A stretch of 64,000 nt of DNA from CALJFL01 sp964590005 (lineage in GTDB: Bacteria > Pseudomonadota > Gammaproteobacteria > Pseudomonadales > Halieaceae). The stretch lies in the NCBI GenBank assembly GCA_964590005.1, contig CAZPVJ010000161.1, forward strand, positions 5,236-69,235, given 5' to 3'. Shown here in pieces: positions 32,708-41,352 of the stretch; position 1 is the first letter of the stretch; each line of letters opens with the position of its first letter. The translations under genes and the position numbers were made by a program. Under the pieces are notes generated by a model. The model worked only from the letters and a program-made list of their open reading frames with translations, was not told where the DNA came from and made no database searches.

Positions 32708-33733
32708 TCAGCGCCGCCTCAAACTGGCGAAATTCGACGTGGTTTCGGCGATAGTATTCCCGCTGATCAAGGCGCGGGCCCCCGGAGAATCTTTAAGATA
32801 GGCGTCAAGAAAAGCGGTGGTGGCGATGTGTACCATCTGCAGGGCATCCTCCTGCGGTTCCGCTTCCCGGTGAGTGCGACAAATCAGGTTGCCCAGGTAA
32901 TGGTCAGCGCCTTCGATAACCAGGGCAAACTTGTCATCGGGCAGGGCGGTCTCGTAGGACATGAGGTGCATGCGCCAATCCGGCCAGAAGCTGGGCTGGA
33001 CGTCCCAGGTACCGGTGCTGACGAGGGTCGGTGCCGCCAGTTGCTGCCAGCTCTGCTCCGTAATCGTGTCAAACATCGGCCCTGGCGGAGATAGCGCAAC
33101 GACTGCCCTAACCTCGGGCATGGTGAAGTAGTGATACTGGTCATCATCCGGGTTAAAAGCGCCTGCGCCGCCCAGTTGCTGGGCCGAAAAGGCCCCAAAC
33201 GAGTGTCCGGTGACGGCGAGGCGTTGTCTATCCGCTTTGCCGCCAAAGCCCGGAAAACGCTGCTCCAGCTCGGGTATTGCTTGCAGCAGGCGTCGCAGGT
33301 CTTGCACGCGCCCTTCAATGAGTCCGAACTGACCATAGCGCAGGCTGTTGAAGATCCCGTTAACCGCACCGCAGCAATCCAGGTGATCAGTGGCAATCAC
33401 TACGTAGCCGTGACTGACCCAGTGCTCAATCACCCGGTCATAACTGTCCTTGTCAGACCAGTTGCCGTGGGAGAACAGCACAAGAGGGTAGCTCTCGCCG
33501 TTCTCCGGGTAGTAAATGTTTGCAGACAGCTCGCGCTCTTCACCGCTGCCAGTCAATGTAATGTCGCGCTGCCTTTGCACCGTATGAGGGCCGGGTTTTG
33601 CGCCGTGCAGGCTGGCAATTGCCGCGGGGTCTGCGTCCAGTGGCTGCGCAGGTGGTAGTTCCACCTCGCTGGAGCAGGCAGAGATCGCCAGGATCAGTAA
33701 AGCGGACCGAAACCATTGCGAAAATTTAATCAC
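32708..33733 (-). CDS. Alpha/beta hydrolase lipoprotein
   Basis: A 341-residue lipid-anchored hydrolase of the PAF-acetylhydrolase/dienelactone-hydrolase-like group. It starts at GTG 33733, 6 nt after GGAGG, giving VIKFSQWFRSALLILAISACSS, a signal with lipobox ISAC. The nucleophile elbow is GHSFG (VTGHSFGAFSA), the acid is probably the Asp in STGTWDVQ, and the base His is in EGADHYLG; the oxyanion strand is VLFSHGNW. It would cleave an ester or lactone at the cell envelope. The start overlaps the end of the preceding hydrolase gene by 8 nt. Upstream in-frame sequence to 34045 is antisense-like and not used. Confidence 0.85.
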   Translation of the reverse strand: MIKFSQWFRSALLILAISACSSEVELPPAQPLDADPAAIASLHGAKPGPHTVQRQRDITLTGSGEERELSANIYYPENGESYPLVLFSHGNWSDKDSYDRVIEHWVSHGYVVIATDHLDCCGAVNGIFNSLRYGQFGLIEGRVQDLRRLLQAIPELEQRFPGFGGKADRQRLAVTGHSFGAFSAQQLGGAGAFNPDDDQYHYFTMPEVRAVVALSPPGPMFDTITEQSWQQLAAPTLVSTGTWDVQPSFWPDWRMHLMSYETALPDDKFALVIEGADHYLGNLICRTHREAEPQEDALQMVHIATTAFLDAYLKDSPGARALISGNTIAETTSNFASLRRR

Positions 33734-34682
33734 CCTTACCCTCCTGCAGAAATCTGCGCACCTCCCGAGCCGATTGCACGGGGATTTCCAGGGGGATGAC
33801 GTGGCCCACCCCGGGGTAGATCCTGGTATCGACGCGTTCCGCGCCCGACAGGGCTCGCTGGTACTGCTTGACGTGTTCCACAGGTAACTGTGGATTATCC
33901 TCGCCCCACATAATGAGCGTCGGGGCAGTAATTCTCGCCAGCGTCGGGGTGATGTCACCTTTCTCCCAGGCGAGTAAGCGTTGGTATTCGGCCAGACGGT
34001 TGCCTTCCCGCCGATACATCTGGTGGAACTCGTGGATAAGTTCATCAGTAATCAGTGACTTGTCTACGACCGGCGCCTCCAGGAAGGGTCTGAACAAGGA
34101 CTCTGGCAGTAGGTAGAGCAGATATCCTCCCCAGGTGGGCAACTCTTTCTCCATGTACTTATTGGTGACCCGGGGCATACCCGGTGCATTGATCAATACC
34201 AGATTTGACACCCGCTCCGGTACGTTGCCCGCGAGGTACCAGGCCAGGCCGCCGCCGGTGGAGGATCCCGCGATGCTGACTTTCTGGATGTCGAGGTGAT
34301 CCAGCAGACCCAGGGCCAGCTCTATCCCGCGCTTCCGACTATAGTCACCGCTTGGGTCAGGACCGGTCAGGCCGTGACTGGTGAGGTCGTAACGGATCAA
34401 GGTGAAGTCACGCGCCAGTTCATCGACCCAGGGCTGCCACATGCGCATGGTGTAGAAATGCGAATGCAGTAATAACAGCGGTGGCCCCTGGCCCTCAACC
34501 TTATAGCGTAGCGGTACGCCAGACACAGTGACTCTCTGCAGGTTCTCTCCACCGTAGCGTTGCTCCAGCAGTTCAACCGGCAGATCACGGTTGTCCCACC
34601 ACAGGAACGCGGCCAGCAACGCAATCAACCCCAGGATCGTGGCTACCGTCACCGACAGCCATCGCAGCAGGCGGATCAGCAT
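33726..34682 (-). CDS. Membrane-anchored alpha/beta hydrolase
   Basis: A 318-residue alpha/beta hydrolase with an N-terminal membrane anchor (LLRWLSVTVATILGLIALLAAFLWW). Nucleophile elbow GSSTG in SIAGSSTGGGLAW, acid Asp in MWGEDNPQLP and base His in GVGHVIPLE; the oxyanion segment is LLLHSHFYTM. The fold is that of meta-cleavage-product hydrolases and haloperoxidase-like esterases. Start at 34682, 5 nt after GAGGAA and one base after the lyase stop. The catalytic domain should face the periplasm. Together with the next gene it gives two different hydrolases at the envelope, perhaps for esters or enol-lactones. Confidence 0.87.
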   Translation of the reverse strand: MLIRLLRWLSVTVATILGLIALLAAFLWWDNRDLPVELLEQRYGGENLQRVTVSGVPLRYKVEGQGPPLLLLHSHFYTMRMWQPWVDELARDFTLIRYDLTSHGLTGPDPSGDYSRKRGIELALGLLDHLDIQKVSIAGSSTGGGLAWYLAGNVPERVSNLVLINAPGMPRVTNKYMEKELPTWGGYLLYLLPESLFRPFLEAPVVDKSLITDELIHEFHQMYRREGNRLAEYQRLLAWEKGDITPTLARITAPTLIMWGEDNPQLPVEHVKQYQRALSGAERVDTRIYPGVGHVIPLEIPVQSAREVRRFLQEGKGD

Positions 34683-34683
34683 G

Positions 34684-35568
34684 TTATTCCTCGCTACCAA
34701 ACTGCGCGCCCTGTGCCAGAAGTTCCTCTGCCCCAAGCAATCGATTGAGGTCGAACAGGTCGTACATCTGTTCCTGCAGGCTGGCGGTGGAGCCTGTTTC
34801 GGCGATAACGCCCAGGATCTTCTGCGCAACCGGCGTAACGATGTTGAGCAGGGCAGCCGGGTAGAGCGCAATGCGATAACCCATTTTCGCCAGGGCATCA
34901 GCGTCACCGACGGGGCTGTTACCGCCTTCCACCAGGTTATGCACGAGGGGGGTTCGCTGGCCAAAACGTTGGCCAATGACCTCCATTTGCTCGGCCGTTT
35001 GCGGCGCTTCGATGAACAGCGCATCGGCACCGGCCTGCAGGTAGTCCTCGGCACGTAGCAGTGCATCTTCAAAACCGTGGACGCCCAAAGCATCGGTGCG
35101 AGCGATGATAAGGGTGTTGTCATCCTGGCGTGCATCGAGTGCGGCTTTGATTTTACCGACCATTTCTTCGCTGGAGATAACCGCTTTACCGGACATGTGA
35201 CCGCAGCGCTTGGGAGCTACCTGGTCCTCCATTTGTAGCGCGCTGGCCCCTGCGCGCTCAAGACTGCGCACCGTCCGCTGGACATTAAGTGCGTTGCCAA
35301 ACCCGGTATCGATATCGATGATCAGGGAAATTCCGACCCTGTCCCTGAGGGCGGCAACGGTATCTTCCACCTCGCTGGCCGTGACCAGCCCAACGTCGGG
35401 TCTGCCGTAGCGGGCGAAGGACAGGCAGGCCCCGGATAAAAAGGCTGCCTCGAAGCCGGCCTGTTCTGCCAGCAGCGCGGAAAGGCCGTCGTATACCCCG
35501 GGAACTCGCAGTGGATTGCCGAGGCTTGCCAGCCGTTGTTTCAGAGTGGTGCGATGTTCTGCGGCCAT
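34684..35568 (-). CDS. Isocitrate lyase/PEP mutase family protein
   Basis: A 294-residue TIM-barrel lyase of the 2-methylisocitrate lyase/oxaloacetate-hydrolase group. Magnesium site in DIDTGFGN, and the family signature MEDQVAPKRCGH with the active-site Cys. Later IIARTDA is also conserved. The length fits 2-methylisocitrate lyase and related C-C lyases. It heads the four-gene operon, with a strong palindrome upstream at 35589. It may split a dicarboxylic or hydroxy-acid end product into pyruvate or glyoxylate plus an acid; the true substrate cannot be told from sequence. Confidence 0.9.
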   Translation of the reverse strand: MAAEHRTTLKQRLASLGNPLRVPGVYDGLSALLAEQAGFEAAFLSGACLSFARYGRPDVGLVTASEVEDTVAALRDRVGISLIIDIDTGFGNALNVQRTVRSLERAGASALQMEDQVAPKRCGHMSGKAVISSEEMVGKIKAALDARQDDNTLIIARTDALGVHGFEDALLRAEDYLQAGADALFIEAPQTAEQMEVIGQRFGQRTPLVHNLVEGGNSPVGDADALAKMGYRIALYPAALLNIVTPVAQKILGVIAETGSTASLQEQMYDLFDLNRLLGAEELLAQGAQFGSEE

Positions 35569-35588
35569 GGGCCACCGATCCCCATCAA

Positions 35589-35608
35589 ATGATATAAAAG
35601 TATATCAT
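35589..35608. promoter_or_regulatory. Operator-like perfect inverted repeat before lyase operon
   Basis: ATGATATA-AAAG-TATATCAT: perfect 8-base arms around 4 bases, ending 20 bp upstream of the lyase ATG. The position over or next to the promoter fits a repressor site. The same half-site ATGATATA occurs before the Rieske gene at 30520. Confidence 0.5.
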
Positions 35609-35703
35609 TGTATCTTAGTGGTGAAGGGTCGCAAGGCTTTGTTGGAATGGAGAGTTGACGGCCGCGGTTTACCCACTAGTCGGCCAGCGACAGCGGGGTT
35701 CTC

Positions 35704-36381
35704 CTAATCGGACATGGCCATTTCACGGACTACGTCTGGCATCAGCACCTCGACTGTGTGCGCTGAGTGGATATTGATCACGCCCTCGCGCTTGAGTTTG
35801 CTGAAAGCTCGGCTGACCGTTTCGATAGTGAGCCCCAGATAGTCCGCGATGTCCTGTCGGGTCATAACCAGGTCGATCATGCCCGATTGATCTTCGCCCG
35901 TGCGGTCAGCCAGTTGCTGTAGTAAAAAGCAGATTCGCTCGTGGGCCTTTTTTTGTCCCAGAGCGAACACCTGGTCCAGGGTGTGGGCGAGGATATTGCC
36001 GCCGATTCGCCGCACATTTTCTTTCAATCGGGGAATCTGGTCCTGCAGCGCAATAAAGGCCCTGGCGGGTATTTCCTGCAGCTTTGCGTCGGTCAGCGCC
36101 TTCACCGAGAATTCGTAGAATTCGTTTTGGGATATGCCGATAAAGTTGCCCGGATAGATGAACGCCATGACCTGTCTGCGGCCCGCGGCAGAGGTGCGCT
36201 CCATGATCAGCACACCCTCTTCCAGCATGTAGATGTACCGGGCCTCGCTGTGTTGGTGAATGAGGTAACTCTGTGCAGCCACCGATTTCACCGAGGCGAG
36301 GTCGTCCACCCGCTGACGTTCACCCGGCTCCAGGCCCGAGTGAATTGTCAGTTGTTCCGGTGCTGTTTTGACTGTTTCCAC
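35704..36381 (-). CDS. Crp/Fnr family transcriptional regulator
   Basis: A 225-residue regulator with an N-terminal cyclic-nucleotide-type beta-roll (LIHQHSEARYIYMLEEGVLIM, then VMAFIYPGNFIGIS), the dimer helix, and a winged helix at about residues 165-205 (TRQDIADYLGLTIETVSRAFSKLKREG). The recognition helix has ETVSR, as in FNR/FixK-like proteins, but the N-terminal cysteines that bind the FNR iron-sulfur cluster are missing; so it is not a direct oxygen sensor of that kind. It precedes the palindrome-lyase operon by about 135 bp on the same strand and is divergent from the BNR/MMPL pair. The targets are unknown. Confidence 0.9.
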   Translation of the reverse strand: METVKTAPEQLTIHSGLEPGERQRVDDLASVKSVAAQSYLIHQHSEARYIYMLEEGVLIMERTSAAGRRQVMAFIYPGNFIGISQNEFYEFSVKALTDAKLQEIPARAFIALQDQIPRLKENVRRIGGNILAHTLDQVFALGQKKAHERICFLLQQLADRTGEDQSGMIDLVMTRQDIADYLGLTIETVSRAFSKLKREGVINIHSAHTVEVLMPDVVREMAMSD

Positions 36382-36535
36382 CGCGTTTCCCGAGGACGGC
36401 CTGCGAGCTATAGTAATGGCTTGAAGCCAGTACGGCTACCGGTACATAAAAGGTAGTCGTCCAATCGGGCGAGTTTTGAATAGTTGTGTATACTGATTTA
36501 AAACGGGTTCATAAATTTTGGAATAAGAGAGGCGG

Positions 36536-37741
36536 ATGAAAGCGCCTGCCCCGGTCGTAGCAACGCCAGGCATCGCGGAGTCCGGAAAGCCCTTGCGAAT
36601 AACACACTATCGAGTGCAGGCGCTGGCCTGTTGCCTCAGTTTGGCCTCGCTGTTGGCCCCAGCACACGCTCTGGCCCAATTTGCAGCCACCGACGCCGTA
36701 ATGGCCAGCGATCCGGCTACCTATAAACTGGTGGAGATCGCCTGGTCAAAAGACCGGCTGTTCACTGTGGGTGAGCGTGGCCTGATTGCCTACAGCGATG
36801 ACAGTGGCGCTAGTTGGCAGCAAGCCCGGGTACCGGTGAGCGCCACCTTGACCGCCATTACATTCACCGACAATGGTCAGGGCTGGGCGGTAGGCCATGG
36901 TGGCACCATCCTGCGCAGTAAGGACCGCGGTGAGTCCTGGGAAAAAGTGTTCGATGGCCGCGAAGCCAACGAGCAGTTCCTGGCCTGGGCTAAAGTCAAC
37001 AAGCAGCGCCTGGAGGAAGAACTCGCTGAACTGGAAGCACAGCAAGATCCCGATGAGATGGCGATAGAGGATGCCAGCTACGCCGTGGAAGATGCCTTGT
37101 TTGCCCTGGATGATGCTGAGGTCGCAGTTGAAACGGGTCCCGCCGATCCTTTCCTGGATATTCTGTTTGTTGATGACACCATCGGCATCGCTGTTGGTGC
37201 CTACAATATGCTGTATCGAACAGAGGATGGTGGTGACACCTGGAAGCTGACCATAGACAGTGTGGATAACAGCTACCGTTATCACCTGTATAGCATTGCC
37301 GAAGACCCCAGCGGGCGTTTGCACATCAGCGGCGAGGCCGGGTTATTGTTTTATTCGGACGACAAGGGCGAGACCTGGACCCGGACCGAGGATGTTTATG
37401 ATGGCAGCTTGTTCGCATTGTTGGCAGGACCTGACGCAGTCCTGGCCATAGGACTGCGTGGCAACGTGTTTCGCTCAGTTGACGGTGGCATGAGCTGGTC
37501 AAATGTTGCGATGGAAGGCAGCGGCAGTCTCTACAACGGCGCCGTTACCGATGAGGGCATCTACCTGGTCGGCACGGGCGGCAGGATTGCGCTGAGTACC
37601 GATAAAGGGCAGACCTTTTCCGAGTTTACCCATCCCAGCCGAGCGGCACTGTCCGCCATAACGACTGTGGGTGAAGATCTTCTGTTGGCCGGCTCCTCCG
37701 GCATTCTGCGTGAAAACTTGAAGGAGCTTGGCCGTGAGTGA
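36536..37741 (+). CDS. BNR/YCF48-like repeat protein, exported
   Basis: A 401-residue protein with a signal sequence (ACCLSLASLLAPAHALA, residues about 31-47 after a polar lead) and a beta-propeller of YCF48/BNR-type repeats: AYSDDSGASWQQA, LRSKDRGESWEKV, YRTEDGGDTWKLT, FYSDDKGETWTRT, FRSVDGGMSWSN. A charged helical insertion (about residues 150-195, rich in Glu and Ala) interrupts the propeller. It overlaps the following MMPL transporter by 8 nt; BNR-repeat proteins paired with MMPL transporters occur in several gammaproteobacteria, suggesting a periplasmic partner for lipid or sterol export. Substrate unknown. AGAGAGGCGG lies just before the ATG. Confidence 0.85.
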   Translation: MKAPAPVVATPGIAESGKPLRITHYRVQALACCLSLASLLAPAHALAQFAATDAVMASDPATYKLVEIAWSKDRLFTVGERGLIAYSDDSGASWQQARVPVSATLTAITFTDNGQGWAVGHGGTILRSKDRGESWEKVFDGREANEQFLAWAKVNKQRLEEELAELEAQQDPDEMAIEDASYAVEDALFALDDAEVAVETGPADPFLDILFVDDTIGIAVGAYNMLYRTEDGGDTWKLTIDSVDNSYRYHLYSIAEDPSGRLHISGEAGLLFYSDDKGETWTRTEDVYDGSLFALLAGPDAVLAIGLRGNVFRSVDGGMSWSNVAMEGSGSLYNGAVTDEGIYLVGTGGRIALSTDKGQTFSEFTHPSRAALSAITTVGEDLLLAGSSGILRENLKELGRE

Positions 37742-40121
37742 TCTGCGTACAAACCTGGATGCAGAAGACGGGCGCCTACGCCCCTGGCTGGCGGGGCTGC
37801 TCCTAAAGATTCGACTGCCGCTGATGCTGCTGTTTGCCGGCCTCACGCTGTTCTTTGGCTGGCAGATGTCGCAGCTTCGCCCGGATGCCAGCTTCGAGAA
37901 AATGATTCCGGTTTCTCATCCGTTCATTATCAATTACCTGGAAAACCGGGACGATCTCAAGGGGCTCGGTAACTCTGTCAGGATTATCATCGAGACTACC
38001 GAGGGCGATATATTCACGCCCGAGTTCCAGAGCCTGCTTCGCGAAATTACTGACGAAGTCTTCTACATAAAAGGCGTAGACCGCTCGGCGCTGCAATCGC
38101 TCTGGACGCCATCTGTCCGCTGGCAGGAAGTCACCGAAGAGGGCTTTGTCGGTGGTGCCGTTGTGCCCGACGACTACGACGATACACCGCGCGCGGTGGA
38201 GAAGCTTCGGGAAAACGTACTTAAATCCGGACAGGTAGGGCGATTGGTTGCCAACAATTTCAAGTCGGCCATTATCCTCGCCCAGCTGACCGAGTCCGAC
38301 CCCGAAACCGGTGAACGCCTGGACTACCAGGCACTGTCCAGCGATCTCGAAGCGTTGGTACGCGACAAATACCAGAACGACACTATCAAGATTCATATTA
38401 CCGGCTTTGCCAAGCTGGTCGGCGATCTCATTGATGGAGCCACCCTGGTGGGTCTGTTCTTCCTGATAGCCCTGGTTATCACCGCGGTGCTGCTCTTCGT
38501 TTACGCGCGCTGTGTACGACTGATGGCCAGTGCCCTGATCTGTTCCGTCATTGCAGTGGTCTGGCAGCTGGGACTGTTGCGCACCTTGGGTATGGGTTTG
38601 GACCCCTATTCGATGCTGGTTCCGTTCCTGGTGTTCGCGGTGGGTATCAGCCATGCTTCGCAGATCATCAATCGGTTTGGCTTATATGCGGCTCAAGGGG
38701 CCCCGCGTGATGAAGCGGCGCAGCTCACGTTTATCAAGATATCCAAGCCGGGGTTCATAGCGCTGGTCAGTGACGGCGTAGGGTTTTTTACCCTCAGCGT
38801 TATCGACATTCCGGTCATTCAGGAGTTGGCGATAGTCGCCAGCACCGGTATCGCCGTACTGATCGCCACTAACCTGATCCTGTTGCCCCTGTTACTGTCA
38901 CTCACGGGCATTAGCGCTGGCGGCGCCCGGCATCGCCAGGAGCGGGATGCCAAACCGCAACCGCTTTGGCAGCTGATTTCAGGTGTGACCAAGCGTGCAC
39001 CGGCGATGACCATACTTATTGTCTCGGCGGGTCTTTTTGGGCTGGGTCTTTACGGTGGCCAATTCCAGAAAATAGGGGACCTGGATGCAGGCGCTCCCGA
39101 GTTACGCGCGGATTCGCGCTACAACCTGGACAACGCATTTCTCACTGAAAATTACTCGACCAGCACCGATGTTCTCGTCGTCATGGCACAGACCGGTGAG
39201 CAGCAGTGCGGCAGTTATGGATTTATCGATGCGATAGATTACTTCCAGGGGTATATGGGAGCGGTACCCGGAGTTCAGTCCTCCACGTCACTGGCAGATG
39301 TTTCCAAGCTGGTGATTATGGGAATGAACGAGGGTAACCCGAAGTGGCATGACGTCAGCCGCAACCAGCTGATCCTCAATAACTCCCTGAGTCGGGCACC
39401 AAGTGGGCTTCGTAACACGGATTGTTCAATGGCGCCGGTAATCTTTTTCCTCGATGACCACAAGGCAGACACGCTCAATGGCGTCGTGGAGGCGGTGGCC
39501 AATTTTGAGGAGGAGTTTCCCACCGACGCGGTAGAGCTAAAACTGGCAGCCGGTAATGCCGGTATCGAGGCAGCCACCAATATCGTGATAGAGCAGGCCC
39601 AGACCAAGATGCTGCTGTGGGTCTACGGCGTTGTGATTCTGCTTTGCCTGCTGACATTCCGCTCGGTACGGGTGACCTTGTGCATCATTCTACCCTTGAT
39701 GTTGACCTCGGCTTTAGGTCAGGCGCTCATGGCAGGATTGGGAATAGGCGTGAAGGTTGCGACACTCCCGGTAATCGCCCTGGGCGTCGGTATCGGCGTG
39801 GACTATGGCATTTATATCTATACAGCCCTCGAGTCCAATCGTCGGCGAGGTGATACGCTGCGCCGTGCCTACCTGTTGGCCCTGATGTCCAGTGGCAGTG
39901 CAGTAGCATTTACCGGAGTCACCCTGGCGATTGGCGTGGGTACCTGGATATTCTCACCGATTAAGTTCCAGGCCGATATGGGCCTGATGCTGACCTTCAT
40001 GTTCTTCTGGAATATGGTGGGGGCGTTGCTGTTGTTGCCGGCGCTGGCCTGGTTATTCTATGACAGGAGCCACGGTGATGCGGCAATAGAGGAAGCTGAG
40101 AAAGCGGCCCAGGTTACCTGA
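37734..40121 (+). CDS. MMPL-family RND transporter
   Basis: A 795-residue RND-superfamily exporter of the MMPL type. After a first helix (LMLLFAGLTLFFGWQM) comes a periplasmic domain beginning PDASFEKMIPVSHPF, then helices 2-6 (LVGLFFLIALVITAVLLFVYA onwards), a second periplasmic domain and the last helix group (LLWVYGVVILLCLLTF and GVGIGVDYGIYIY). Start is GTG 37734, 7 nt after AAGGAG; TTG at 37728 is less well placed. Such proteins move lipids, hopanoids or other hydrophobic molecules. It forms a pair with the BNR protein. No outer-membrane partner such as DUF1302 or DUF1329 is next to it. Confidence 0.92.
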   Translation: MSDLRTNLDAEDGRLRPWLAGLLLKIRLPLMLLFAGLTLFFGWQMSQLRPDASFEKMIPVSHPFIINYLENRDDLKGLGNSVRIIIETTEGDIFTPEFQSLLREITDEVFYIKGVDRSALQSLWTPSVRWQEVTEEGFVGGAVVPDDYDDTPRAVEKLRENVLKSGQVGRLVANNFKSAIILAQLTESDPETGERLDYQALSSDLEALVRDKYQNDTIKIHITGFAKLVGDLIDGATLVGLFFLIALVITAVLLFVYARCVRLMASALICSVIAVVWQLGLLRTLGMGLDPYSMLVPFLVFAVGISHASQIINRFGLYAAQGAPRDEAAQLTFIKISKPGFIALVSDGVGFFTLSVIDIPVIQELAIVASTGIAVLIATNLILLPLLLSLTGISAGGARHRQERDAKPQPLWQLISGVTKRAPAMTILIVSAGLFGLGLYGGQFQKIGDLDAGAPELRADSRYNLDNAFLTENYSTSTDVLVVMAQTGEQQCGSYGFIDAIDYFQGYMGAVPGVQSSTSLADVSKLVIMGMNEGNPKWHDVSRNQLILNNSLSRAPSGLRNTDCSMAPVIFFLDDHKADTLNGVVEAVANFEEEFPTDAVELKLAAGNAGIEAATNIVIEQAQTKMLLWVYGVVILLCLLTFRSVRVTLCIILPLMLTSALGQALMAGLGIGVKVATLPVIALGVGIGVDYGIYIYTALESNRRRGDTLRRAYLLALMSSGSAVAFTGVTLAIGVGTWIFSPIKFQADMGLMLTFMFFWNMVGALLLLPALAWLFYDRSHGDAAIEEAEKAAQVT

Positions 40122-40135
40122 GCCGCTGCCATCTC

Positions 40136-40564
40136 TTAGCAGAGGCCGACGACTTCCGCATAGGTCAGTCGAAGCGCCATCACCACACCGTTAAAGTACT
40201 CGACTTCAGAGGCGGCGACCTGGCCGTCTGAAACCAGCACTTCCATCAGTCCGTGGACAATACTCTTGCGCTGCTCGATCGACAGTTTCGGTGCCAGGCG
40301 GGAAATGTATTTCTCAAGAGGTGCTGACTGGTAAAGATCCGTGGTGGCAACACTGTGTATGTCTTCTTCCGAGATATCCTCGTCAAGGTGTTCCTTGATA
40401 ACGCTCTGCACCGCCGCCACTTCTGCTGGATGGGTGTAGCAATCCGCATCCGTCGCGCGCGCCAGTACCATGACCATCAGTTCCCGGTAGGCTTCCGCGT
40501 CGCCTTCGTTCTTGAAATTGTCTCCAAAAAGGCCTCGGATATAGCTCAGATCAATTGTTGCCAT
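40136..40564 (-). CDS. TerB-like helical protein
   Basis: A 142-residue all-helical protein resembling the TerB (tellurite resistance) family. The signature lies in the last third, VLVSDGQVAASEVEYFNGVVMALRLT, with a partial repeat in LARATDADCYTHPAEVAAVQSVI, which puts acidic residues at two possible metal sites. No signal or membrane segment, so it is cytosolic. Start at 40564, 7 nt after AAGGAG. It stands alone, convergent with the MMPL gene. Its function is unknown; the name does not imply tellurite resistance here, as no other ter genes are present. Confidence 0.75.
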   Translation of the reverse strand: MATIDLSYIRGLFGDNFKNEGDAEAYRELMVMVLARATDADCYTHPAEVAAVQSVIKEHLDEDISEEDIHSVATTDLYQSAPLEKYISRLAPKLSIEQRKSIVHGLMEVLVSDGQVAASEVEYFNGVVMALRLTYAEVVGLC

Positions 40565-40744
40565 CACATTCTCCTTTGCTGACCCTTGCATTGTAGTCGA
40601 AGGTAGCGACAGTGGCTAAGTAGTATTTGCTGCAGAAAGTGGTGCGATATGAAATTACGTACTGCCAGTATTCCAGAGGTCGAACCACGCGCCTTACCCG
40701 GTGCCAATGTGCCTGGATAGTGGCAGCGGACTCAGATCATCTTC

Positions 40745-41152
40745 TCAGGCCAGGGCAAGGTCGCCCGCCCGGCGGCCTTTCCGCTTGCGACGTTCCTCGC
40801 CAGTTTGGAGTGCGTGCATTTCGGCCCGCAGCCCGTAAATGGCTCGTCTGTCTCCATCGTCCAGGCGGCGGTCCTCATGCCGCATGTACCCGCATTTGCA
40901 GGGCGTCATCGTGCAGCTGGCCAGGGGTAGCTTTGGGGCCTCGTGGGCCAGGAAGCGTTGCCCGACTAATTCCTGGGCAGCGCCGCAGCAGGATTTGGGA
41001 AGCATGATAGACAATGATGAATAGCGAGAATACGACGGGCTCTGTGCTGCCTGCTTTTTGGGAGTTTTCCTGGATGGCTTGTCCGGCTTGCGCATCATCA
41101 GGTAGGCGCCGAAACCCAGGATGATAACGATCGCAATTAAGGCTACTTGCAT
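40745..41152 (-). CDS. Small membrane-anchored protein with CxC motif and basic tail
   Basis: A 135-residue protein. An N-terminal helix (VALIAIVIILGFGAYLMM) anchors it, followed by a Pro/Lys/Ser-rich linker, a CC pair (KSCCGAAQ), then TPCKCGYMRHEDRRLDDGDRR and a very basic end (EERRKRKGRR). The CxCxY-x-H-x2-RR pattern with a basic tail looks like a conserved small proteobacterial family, possibly metal-binding, but I cannot name it. A good ribosome-binding site (GGGAGG, 7 nt spacing) precedes the ATG. The orientation puts the soluble part in the cytoplasm or periplasm; it is not resolved. Neighbours give no clue. Confidence 0.7.
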   Translation of the reverse strand: MQVALIAIVIILGFGAYLMMRKPDKPSRKTPKKQAAQSPSYSRYSSLSIMLPKSCCGAAQELVGQRFLAHEAPKLPLASCTMTPCKCGYMRHEDRRLDDGDRRAIYGLRAEMHALQTGEERRKRKGRRAGDLALA

Positions 41153-41248
41153 GACACACCTCCCTTGAAGACGGTGATTCTTATTTTTGCATCATCCAGC
41201 AGTGTACTCCCGTGATTTTTAATTCACAATCGGGCCCGTTATTCCATG

Positions 41249-41266
41249 TTGCCCGACACCGGGCAA
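41249..41266. other. Perfect stem-loop upstream of enoyl-CoA hydratase
   Basis: TTGCCCG-ACAC-CGGGCAA: a perfect 7-base-pair stem with a 4-base loop, about 87 nt before the hydratase ATG, in a 200-base gap. No U-run follows. It could be an operator or a leader hairpin. Confidence 0.35.
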
Positions 41267-41352
41267 TCCAGGGCGGCCTTGCCGGCAGCAGTCTATGGCC
41301 TACACTCAGGCACAGGGCAATATGCATCGTCGTCATCACAGGGGAGTAGCAC

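Noticed and set aside
33734..34045. 104-residue N-terminal extension of the lipoprotein hydrolase
   Set aside because: It overlaps the other hydrolase gene in another frame, and GTG 33733 has a strong GGAGG site followed by a lipoprotein signal.
34683..35135. 151-residue N-terminal extension of the membrane-anchored hydrolase
   Set aside because: It lies wholly inside the lyase gene in another frame; ATG 34682 has a good ribosome-binding site and starts the membrane anchor.
40627..41007. 126-codon plus-strand frame
   Set aside because: Mostly antisense of the small Cys-motif protein; no ribosome-binding site and a composition unlike a protein.
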